Below, in pieces: positions 7,979-14,826 of a stretch of 21,493 nt of DNA; the stretch's first letter is position 1, and each line of letters begins with the position of its first letter. The DNA is from a virus. The notes under the pieces are model-generated. The model did no database searches and was not told where the DNA came from. It was given only the letters and a program-made list of their open reading frames with translations. Both the position numbers and the translations under genes were made by a program. The stretch spans positions 1 to 21,493 of the IMG/VR virus record IMGVR_UViG_3300025418_000418, one strand, 5' to 3'.

Positions 7979-9622
7979 ATGCCATCAGGTATTTCAGAAA
8001 GAACATTGCAGGCTGCTTATGGTCCAATAGACTTAGGCGGTGTTTATAAAACTATTGAGAGCAAGGTTAGGCAACTTGCTGCTGAAGAAAAAGCATATAG
8101 GCAACAAAATTTAAAATCTTTTTTACAAGACTCAGCTAAACTAACAGAAGCTACAAAAGCAAAAGGCGTTAGGGCTGATGACATTGCAGAGATAATGGAG
8201 CATAGAAAAAAGTGGTCTCAAATGAAAATGCTTCAGGATAGCGACCCTATGCTAATCCAAAATGACACAAAATCTTATATGCAACTTCAAAATAAAATAG
8301 ATGAAGAGTTTTCTGCTGTAATGAATTTGTCTAAAAGAAGTCAATCTCAATACGAGGAGGAAAATAAGATTTTTAAGGAGATGGGAGATAAGCCGGAGAT
8401 GTATGAACTAGGTGCTAGAGAGAGATGGCAAAATGATGTAATGAAAAAACCGCTTAGTCATATTGACAAAAATAATACGGCTGATTTATCGAAGTATACA
8501 AACAAGACTCCTAATTTTGACAAGATGTTGATGGCTTATGATAAGAACGTAAAACCTTCTGCATTAGTATTAGGAGACAAAGAATACGACCCAATTAATA
8601 AACAATTATCAAGACAATTAAAGTTTCACAATCTACCACAATATAGGTCTTATTCTGATGAGGCTGCTGAATATTTACGTTCAGAAGGAACTCATGACGC
8701 AACTGCATACGGAAGAAAATTATTAGATGGGGTTACTGATGCCGAATTTAATGATGTTGTAAAAAGATTCAAGGCAGTAAAGGGTGAAGGAAGTGTTAAG
8801 AGTAAGGCTGCAATTCCAGACGACCTTAACATGGATGATTACGCTACTGTAGATAAGAATAGTGAAATTTCAGTATATGGTACTGCTGCTACTGCTGCTA
8901 AGTATATGGCTATGAAGAAATTCTTAAACCATTACAATAGTGCATCTGTAGAAGAGCCTGAGTTTAAGTACGAAAGCGAATACGATAAAATGCTTGAGTC
9001 TTCTAAACTATCTGAAGGTAGAAGTGATAGAGCATTTTACAGAAGAATGAAAACATTAGGCCTTACTGATAATGCAGGCAATTTTGATATTGCTCCTGTA
9101 TTTAATACTATATCAGCAGGAGGCGAAACAGGTCAATCTCAGATAAAAAAATTCATAGGCGAATTAAACAATAATCCTCTTTTATCAGTTGATGCTACAA
9201 TGGTTGGGTTTAATAAAGATGCAAAAGGTAAGAGAGTCCCATACGCAGCCTCTGCTGACAAATACGGTAATTACAAAAATTCTAAAAAAGTTTTAGACGG
9301 AATAATTGGAGCGGGCAAATGGGAGAACATGACAGACGAGCAAATAGCCCAAGAATTAGAAACAAAAAATAGAGAAGCAACCGGATTGGTTAGTGTAAGC
9401 GTAAATCCTGAAAGTGTAAGGACAGGTAAAATATTATCATTTAATTGGTATAACCAAGCTGCTAATAAACCTGTTACAGTAGCATTAGACACGCAAGACC
9501 CAGCTTCAGTAGAATATTTTAACAAGCTAATTAAGGCTAAGATAATGTCTAAGAAGCAAAAATCTACTGCAGCTTTTGGGGTAGCATCTGATATAGAGGG
9601 AGCATTTAATGACGTACAATAA
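7979..9622 (+). CDS. Helical internal virion/ejection protein, 547 aa
   Basis: The protein is almost entirely charged and predicted helical: KVRQLAAEEKAYRQQNLKSF near residues 29-48, then several Lys/Glu/Met-rich helices to about residue 170. A later part has short strand-like segments, and the C-terminus is again mixed. No enzyme motif, signal peptide or clear membrane helix is visible. It begins 22 nt after the small Ala-rich gene and ends 9 nt before the metallopeptidase-bearing gene, as the middle member of three consecutive candidate ejection proteins (compare T7 gp14-gp15-gp16, which are different in sequence). I do not recognise a named family. An alternative is a scaffold-like cargo protein packaged in the head, as described for crAss-like phages. 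Confidence 0.55.
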   Translation: MPSGISERTLQAAYGPIDLGGVYKTIESKVRQLAAEEKAYRQQNLKSFLQDSAKLTEATKAKGVRADDIAEIMEHRKKWSQMKMLQDSDPMLIQNDTKSYMQLQNKIDEEFSAVMNLSKRSQSQYEEENKIFKEMGDKPEMYELGARERWQNDVMKKPLSHIDKNNTADLSKYTNKTPNFDKMLMAYDKNVKPSALVLGDKEYDPINKQLSRQLKFHNLPQYRSYSDEAAEYLRSEGTHDATAYGRKLLDGVTDAEFNDVVKRFKAVKGEGSVKSKAAIPDDLNMDDYATVDKNSEISVYGTAATAAKYMAMKKFLNHYNSASVEEPEFKYESEYDKMLESSKLSEGRSDRAFYRRMKTLGLTDNAGNFDIAPVFNTISAGGETGQSQIKKFIGELNNNPLLSVDATMVGFNKDAKGKRVPYAASADKYGNYKNSKKVLDGIIGAGKWENMTDEQIAQELETKNREATGLVSVSVNPESVRTGKILSFNWYNQAANKPVTVALDTQDPASVEYFNKLIKAKIMSKKQKSTAAFGVASDIEGAFNDVQ

Positions 9623-9631
9623 TATTTAATA

Positions 9632-12600
9632 ATGGATGTTCAAGAAAATATTGCGCCAGAACAAAGTGTTCAACCTTCAGCACCTCCTGCAAAAGGAGAT
9701 GGCGGAGCTAAATATAAATTGTGGGAAGGATTAAAAGAAAGAAAGCTTTACACAAAGTCTTACGATGAGTTTGACAAACAATTTAGCACTGAGTCTGCTA
9801 TAGGAGGTTTGTATCAAGGAATGCAAAAAAGAAAACTTTACACTAAAAGTAAAGATGAATTTGCTACCCAATTTTTTTCAGATAGGGTTGAAAAAGCGCA
9901 AGATGGCAAGGTTAAAGTAAAGGAGCCAAAAGGCGCGAACATGACTATGGCTGATATGCCTAAGTTGGCTAACCCCGAGCTATTTAATACAAATATAGCT
10001 CCAATCGTAGACAACGTATACAATAAGAATACAGCAAACATTATAAATCAAGAGAAGTTAACAGCATTACTACCTAAAGCAAAAGAACAAAAAGTTAAGG
10101 ATTTAACTATAAAAACCTTATTGTCTCAGAATAAACTTGCTATGGAAGGAAGTAATAGTTACAAGGAAGTTTATGATAGCATCATGAGAGACATACCTGA
10201 TGAACAATGGATGCCATCGTGGACACCAACATCAGCTAGAATAGGTCAGTCTAAGGAAATAGAAAAACAACAAAACAAGGTAATAGAAGATTTTGCTAGC
10301 TCTATTGGAGAGACACCTGAAGAGGTAAAGGGTAAATTGCAAAACGGAGATTACGAATTTGATTACAAGAAAAATAAAATTTTAACCAAGGGCGGCTTTG
10401 GAGACATGGCTGTTTATGGGTTAAATAATTTTGCTGATAAGTGGAAGCTATTTGTGGATGCTACTGCAGCTCAAGAAAGAGCACAGCAAAGGGGTAATGA
10501 CAATGAGATTAAGTATGTTATTAATGAATACCAAAAAACAAAGGCAAAGCAAAGGGAGTTTACCCCATACGGTAAGAGTGACATAGAGAAGTCTTTTAAT
10601 GGTGGAGGACAGATGGTTGGAGAAATGGTGCCATACGTATTACTTGCTCCGGCAGGTGGAGCAACTGGCGTTGCCATGGGTATTCAAACTGCAGGAAGTG
10701 CTATAGAAGAAATCATAAATCAGCCAGGCACATTGGATGAGAAGGTTGCTAGAATTAAGAATCAAACAACCGACCAATTTATGATGGGTCTTGCTCAGGA
10801 TGCTGCATTTAAGTTGATACATGTTAACGATAGAAATGCTGCAAAAGAATTAATGGCAGGATATGGTCCTACAAAAAACTTATTTAATACATTTAAGGAG
10901 GTATTAAGAGTAGCGCCATCTGATGCGGTTAAGGCAGGATTGGTAGGCGCAAGCCAACATGTGATAGATAATTTATACAAGAGCAATGACGGTATGAAAG
11001 TTCAATGGGATTTACCATCAGCTCTTGTTGGCGGGGCAACGCTTGACCTAATGCTGAAAGCAGGTAGTGTATTTACTCATGGTTTTTCTGTATTAAAAAA
11101 TTCATTGAAGTTCAATATAGATAAGACCAATCCTAATTGGTTTAACAGATATAGTTACGACACCCAAGAAGTTTTAAATCATATAGTTTCTTCTCCTAAT
11201 AACATCTATGACAAGATTATAGAAATGTTAGATGAGCATCCATCAGAAGACGCTAGACATGCAAAAGATAAAATAGAGGCATTTAGGAATCACTATAACT
11301 CGTTACCATCAAGTCTAGACAAGGCAACTAAGTTTGATGCATTGCATTTACTTCAGATGAAGACCGAAGCAATGTCTGAGGCAAACTCTGCTGCAGATGC
11401 TACATTAAAAAAAGCATTGATAAACAAAGCATCAGCTATTGATGACATGTTGCAAATGGTTTTAGAGGGAAATAAATTGGATAAGAAACAACAGTTATTG
11501 CTCCCTAGATTTGCTGAAGCCTATAACAGAGAAGATGATGAGGCAAGAGAGTACGGGTTTAAAGATGCAAAAGATTTCTTAGAGGCTTATAACAGAAGAC
11601 AAGGAACTGAATATACTGCATTTAAAGACATACCTGCAGAAGGTAAGAATACATTTACCTCAGAGTTAGTTCCTATAGAACAACCAAAATTAGACACAAC
11701 TGTTCCTGATTGGTTTTTTAATCAAACAGAAACAACAAATGCATATGCTGTTTACGGAGATGTAAAGAAGGCATTCCCAGAATTACATGATTTCCTAGCA
11801 AATGCTGATTGGATGTTTAATGACAAAAAAGAAAATCTTAATTGGCGTGATAGCTCAACCTTAACTAGCAATGATGTTAGAAACATGATTTTGTATGTTG
11901 AGACATCTATGCCTATGAGTTCTAAAGATTTTGCTTTACAGGTAAAAGCTGCAGAACAAGCAGAAACGCTTCTTTCTTATTATCAGTCAGAACAAAGAAC
12001 AATGACTAAGGAAGATGTTAAGAGAATTTTAGAAAAACCTGGTTACAGAGGTGAAAACAAATTCACACCTCAAGAGGTTGAGATTATGCAAGACATGGTT
12101 GACAGGTTGAAGACAGATAAGCTTTTCAATTATTGGCCGCATGCAGGTGATGAAAAGAAAGATAACTTTTATGCTTTTGCAGGCAACATTTTAAAATCAA
12201 AAAAACCAGATGCATTTATACATGAAATAGGACATTGGGGTTATTTTAACATGTTGACTCCGGAAGAGAGAGTTGAGTTCATGAGATATGCCTCTAATAG
12301 ATTTGGAACAAGCACAAAAGGAAGAGCAGAAGAACTTGTTTTTGGTAAACCAGTTCAGGCTGATGACAAGTCTATGAGAAGGGTTACAAATGCTATGTGG
12401 GATTTTCAAGAATATTTTGCTGACCAATTTAGACAATATTACTACAACAATGTATTGCCTGAGCCTAAGCTTAGAAATATATTTGAAAAGGTAAAAAATT
12501 ACATAAATAACCTTATTAAGCTTTACAAAGAAAAAGGTTACAACAGAGAACTTACAAAATATTTTGACAAAATAATAGATGCAAGTAAAAAGATGGGCGA

Positions 12601-12976
12601 AGGAGAGACACTTGCGGAACAAAAAGCAAGAGAACTTTCTGAACAACAAAAAGAGGCTAACATACAAAATGCTGACCCTGACACCTTGCAAAAAGAATTT
12701 CAGAAAATAAAAGAAAAATATGACACCAGAACAGCTCAAGGAGGAGTTACAGAAATTGCCACAAGACCTACAGGAGGAGTTTCATCAGAACCTACAGGAG
12801 ACACTAAGCCGTTCAGAACAAATGAACCAACAGACGGACAGCTATCAGCCATCGATGATTGGAAAAGAGGAAACTATGCCTCAGAAGGAGAACTTGATGC
12901 AGACTTCGGAAGAAGAGGACTTTCCAGATATGGGCAAACCAGAGAGGAGTTCATTCGTAGTAGATTTTGCAAATAA
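9632..12976 (+). CDS. Polyvalent virion protein with zincin metallopeptidase domain, 1114 aa
   Basis: The N-terminus carries two copies of a 30-residue-spaced repeat: LWEGLKERKLYTKSYDEF (about 30-47) and LYQGMQKRKLYTKSKDEF (about 60-77). The extreme C-terminus has a degenerate relative (RRGLSRYGQTREEFIRSRF). Such LY..L....LYTKS..EF units recur in large Bacteroidota phage proteins. Residues around 330-355 are Gly/Ala-rich and may cross a membrane. At 864-868 there is HEIGH, the HExxH zinc site with catalytic E865. E927 in QEYFADQF is a good third zinc ligand, giving a gluzincin-like set (H864, H868, E927). This matches the zincin domains found in large polyvalent proteins that phages inject with their DNA. 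The likely role is ejection into the host and cleavage of a host, or phage, protein; the substrate is unknown. The final 257 nt overlap a second open frame. Confidence 0.7.
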   Translation: MDVQENIAPEQSVQPSAPPAKGDGGAKYKLWEGLKERKLYTKSYDEFDKQFSTESAIGGLYQGMQKRKLYTKSKDEFATQFFSDRVEKAQDGKVKVKEPKGANMTMADMPKLANPELFNTNIAPIVDNVYNKNTANIINQEKLTALLPKAKEQKVKDLTIKTLLSQNKLAMEGSNSYKEVYDSIMRDIPDEQWMPSWTPTSARIGQSKEIEKQQNKVIEDFASSIGETPEEVKGKLQNGDYEFDYKKNKILTKGGFGDMAVYGLNNFADKWKLFVDATAAQERAQQRGNDNEIKYVINEYQKTKAKQREFTPYGKSDIEKSFNGGGQMVGEMVPYVLLAPAGGATGVAMGIQTAGSAIEEIINQPGTLDEKVARIKNQTTDQFMMGLAQDAAFKLIHVNDRNAAKELMAGYGPTKNLFNTFKEVLRVAPSDAVKAGLVGASQHVIDNLYKSNDGMKVQWDLPSALVGGATLDLMLKAGSVFTHGFSVLKNSLKFNIDKTNPNWFNRYSYDTQEVLNHIVSSPNNIYDKIIEMLDEHPSEDARHAKDKIEAFRNHYNSLPSSLDKATKFDALHLLQMKTEAMSEANSAADATLKKALINKASAIDDMLQMVLEGNKLDKKQQLLLPRFAEAYNREDDEAREYGFKDAKDFLEAYNRRQGTEYTAFKDIPAEGKNTFTSELVPIEQPKLDTTVPDWFFNQTETTNAYAVYGDVKKAFPELHDFLANADWMFNDKKENLNWRDSSTLTSNDVRNMILYVETSMPMSSKDFALQVKAAEQAETLLSYYQSEQRTMTKEDVKRILEKPGYRGENKFTPQEVEIMQDMVDRLKTDKLFNYWPHAGDEKKDNFYAFAGNILKSKKPDAFIHEIGHWGYFNMLTPEERVEFMRYASNRFGTSTKGRAEELVFGKPVQADDKSMRRVTNAMWDFQEYFADQFRQYYYNNVLPEPKLRNIFEKVKNYINNLIKLYKEKGYNRELTKYFDKIIDASKKMGEGETLAEQKARELSEQQKEANIQNADPDTLQKEFQKIKEKYDTRTAQGGVTEIATRPTGGVSSEPTGDTKPFRTNEPTDGQLSAIDDWKRGNYASEGELDADFGRRGLSRYGQTREEFIRSRFCK

Positions 12977-13013
12977 GATAAAAAACTCCTTTAAATCCAA
13001 AAGACGTAAGTAA
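12720..13013 (+). CDS. Possible overprinted small protein, 97 aa
   Basis: This frame opens with ATG inside the metallopeptidase gene, in the +1 frame, overlaps it by 257 nt, then runs 37 nt past its stop. Its TAA overlaps the ATG of the next gene (TAATG), the same junction used between 14826 and 18771 gene pairs here, and without it there would be an unexplained 36-nt gap. The product is Glu/Gln-rich and helical at the start (EQLKEELQKLPQDLQEEF, a possible coiled coil) and ends in an amphipathic, very basic tail (FANKIKNSFKSKRRK). The overlapped frame keeps the codon habits of its neighbours, so this one would be the younger, overprinted gene. It may also be chance: the overlapped region is a low-complexity linker, and there is no recognisable family. 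Confidence 0.42.
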   Translation: MTPEQLKEELQKLPQDLQEEFHQNLQETLSRSEQMNQQTDSYQPSMIGKEETMPQKENLMQTSEEEDFPDMGKPERSSFVVDFANKIKNSFKSKRRK

Positions 13014-13381
13014 TGAAAATAATAACAGAAATCGTACCTTTGGAGAGTCAGCGTTATGAGACTCTTGGTGACTATTTCTTAGAGGAGGATAGGCTTGAAT
13101 TTAAAATTACCGATACAGGTAATGACACCTATAACAAGTTGATTTTGATACACGAATTAGTGGAAGAATTGATGACGAGTTACAGGGGTATAACTGAAGG
13201 AGAAATTTTAAAATGGGACTTGCAACATAAAGAAAGCGAAGACCCGGGGAGAGAAGAGGGAGCCCCTTACAGACAAGAACATTTATTTGCTGAAATGGTA
13301 GAAAGAATGATTTGCCATCAGCTAGAAATAAGCTGGGATGAATATGAAAAACATTTAAACAAAGTATTTGATGGACACTAA
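13013..13381 (+). CDS. Conserved phage HExxE protein, 122 aa
   Basis: Residues 43-54 read LILIHELVEELM, an HExxE motif (H47, E48, E51) in a hydrophobic helix. A second conserved-looking block follows, APYRQEHLFAEMVERMI (about 84-100), with H90, E94 and E97. The same plan, 'LHE[LI]-E...' followed about 40 residues later by 'Y..EH..A...ER', is one I recognise from small uncharacterised proteins of many phages and prophages. The spacing of His and Glu suggests a metal-binding helical protein, perhaps a minimal peptidase or hydrolase, but no activity is established to my knowledge. It overlaps the candidate 97-aa frame by 1 nt upstream and the ATP-grasp gene by 11 nt downstream, so all three would be translationally coupled. 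No signal peptide is visible. Confidence 0.7.
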   Translation: MKIITEIVPLESQRYETLGDYFLEEDRLEFKITDTGNDTYNKLILIHELVEELMTSYRGITEGEILKWDLQHKESEDPGREEGAPYRQEHLFAEMVERMICHQLEISWDEYEKHLNKVFDGH

Positions 13382-14672
13382 AAAAATCGGTAGTTACAAA
13401 GACAAGACAATCCTATGCGTTGATAATGGTTTGTTTTTTGAGTTTTGCTTAAAGCTAGCAGACTATTTCAAGAAGGTATATTACTATACAGAATGGAAAG
13501 ACGCATATCCAGGAATGGCAGAGGCTGTGGTAGGTACTGAATGGAAGAACGGGAAGAAGTTAAATACCTTTGATGGCAAGAATATAGAAAGAGTTGAAAA
13601 CTTATTTGAGGTAATTCATGAGATAGATTGTTTCTTTACCCCAGATATTTATGATGGAGATTTGTTGGAGCTTTTAGAGGCTGCCGGCATCCCTTGTTTT
13701 GGCTCTGGTAAGGCTGAAAGATTAGAACTTAACAGATATGAGACAGCAGTAGAGATGAAGAAGTTAGGCATGGATGTTGCGCCTACTGTTCGTATTGTTG
13801 GTATAGCAGCCTTAAGAGAACATCTAAAGAAAAATAAAGACAAGTATGTTAAAATTTCTAAATACAGAAAAACATTTGAAACGTTTCACCACATCAACTA
13901 CAAGCTATCCGAGCCATTATTGGACAACTTGGAGTCAACATTGGGGCCACTAAAATACATTTGTGAGTTTGTTATTGTAGATTCTATTCCTGCTGAGGTA
14001 GAGGAAGGTATAGATGCATACGCTATTGATGGCGTATTACCATCTAAAATGTTTACAGGATGCGAAATCAAGGACGTTTCTTACGCAGGTAAGCTAATAG
14101 ATGAAAAAGATTTAAGTGTCGGTAATAAGGCTGTAAATGAGAAATTCGGAATCTTGTTAAAGAAGTATGACCACAATGGTTTCTTCTCTACAGAGGTAAG
14201 AACTACTAAGGATGGTAAACACTACTTCATTGACCCATGTATGCGTTTAGGATTACCTCCAAATGCCTTATACCAAGAGATTTATAAGAACCTAGGGGAT
14301 ATTATTTGGAAGGGTGCTAACGGAGAGTTGGTAGACCCTGAAACAGATAATCCTTATGGAATGGAAATACTTATCAGCTCAGGATGGCATAGTGGTAACC
14401 ACCAAACAGTTTACTTCCCAGAGAGCATTCGTCAGTGGGTTAAGTTGATTAATCCTATCAAGATTGATGGTACATACCATGTATTACGTTTAGGCGATTC
14501 ATCTACCATTGGTAGCTTGGTTGCTGTAGGTAAGAGTCATGAGGAGTGTAAAAGAAAGATTGAGAAGATGGCTGAGATGATTGAGGGTTATGATTTGAAT
14601 ATCAAGACTGAGGGTGCTGATGAGGCTATTGAGGCATTTGAAACAATGATTAAGCTATCTAAAAAAAAGTAA
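13371..14672 (+). CDS. ATP-grasp ligase, PurD-like fold, 433 aa
   Basis: ATG at 13371 is chosen over a TTG one codon upstream; it overlaps the previous gene by 11 nt. Residues 87-140 (DCFFTPDIYDGDLLELLEAA then GIPCFGSGKAERLELNRYET) are the pre-ATP-grasp/linker pattern of phosphoribosylamine-glycine ligase and relatives ('GIP.FG.SK.A..LE..K'). KYVKIS at 158-163 fits the ATP-binding Lys strand. FFSTEVRTTKDGKHYFIDPC followed by MRLGLPP (271-297) matches the metal-binding 'v..DG...[ED].N.R.G.P' strand, with D288 and R292 as key residues. ATP-grasp enzymes join a carboxylate to an amine or thiol through an acylphosphate. Purine synthesis is possible, but no other pur gene is nearby. Its place among virion genes suggests modification of a protein, peptide or nucleotide. 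The substrate is unknown. Confidence 0.75.
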   Translation: MDTKKIGSYKDKTILCVDNGLFFEFCLKLADYFKKVYYYTEWKDAYPGMAEAVVGTEWKNGKKLNTFDGKNIERVENLFEVIHEIDCFFTPDIYDGDLLELLEAAGIPCFGSGKAERLELNRYETAVEMKKLGMDVAPTVRIVGIAALREHLKKNKDKYVKISKYRKTFETFHHINYKLSEPLLDNLESTLGPLKYICEFVIVDSIPAEVEEGIDAYAIDGVLPSKMFTGCEIKDVSYAGKLIDEKDLSVGNKAVNEKFGILLKKYDHNGFFSTEVRTTKDGKHYFIDPCMRLGLPPNALYQEIYKNLGDIIWKGANGELVDPETDNPYGMEILISSGWHSGNHQTVYFPESIRQWVKLINPIKIDGTYHVLRLGDSSTIGSLVAVGKSHEECKRKIEKMAEMIEGYDLNIKTEGADEAIEAFETMIKLSKKK

Positions 14673-14673
14673 T

Positions 14674-14826
14674 ATGCCACTCAAGTCAGCTAAAGGTAAA
14701 AGTAAGGAGGCTGTTCAAAAAGCTATCAGCTCTAATATTCATGAGTTAGTGCATCATGGTAAAAAACCAAGAAGTAAAAAACAAATTGTGGCAATCGCTA
14801 TTGCCTCGGCTAAAAAGAAAAAATAA
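14674..14826 (+). CDS. Small basic phage protein, 50 aa
   Basis: ATG at 14674 opens a 50-codon frame starting 1 nt after the ATP-grasp stop. Its TAA overlaps the next ATG (TAATG at 14824-14828). The product starts MPLKSAKGKSKEAV, has NIHELVHHGKKPRSKKQ in the middle and ends IVAIAIASAKKKK. This plan, 'KGKS...I..NI.EL...GKP.KQA.AIA...A', is one I recognise from a small family found in very many phages and prophages, close in style to DUF6496-type proteins. About a quarter of its residues are Lys or Arg, so nucleic-acid or membrane binding is plausible; no function is established to my knowledge. It could alternatively be a substrate of the ATP-grasp enzyme encoded just before it. Confidence 0.8.
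   Translation: MPLKSAKGKSKEAVQKAISSNIHELVHHGKKPRSKKQIVAIAIASAKKKK

Noticed and set aside
12197-12739. 180-codon open frame on the minus strand inside the metallopeptidase gene
   Set aside because: It is a Cys/Phe/Ser-rich translation antisense to a well-supported gene, has no promoter and no neighbours on that strand, and shows no recognisable motif.
12960-12980. Programmed frameshift joining the 1114-aa and 97-aa frames
   Set aside because: The shift would have to be +1, and no typical slippery sequence or rare-codon pause is visible at the junction.
13368-13370. TTG start one codon before the ATP-grasp ATG
   Set aside because: An ATG follows immediately at 13371, and every other well-supported gene here starts with ATG.
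13371-14672. Genuine purine-synthesis PurD
   Set aside because: The ATP-grasp pattern is similar, but there is no other pur gene and the N-terminal domain is not obviously PurD-like. I keep it as an ATP-grasp ligase of unknown substrate.
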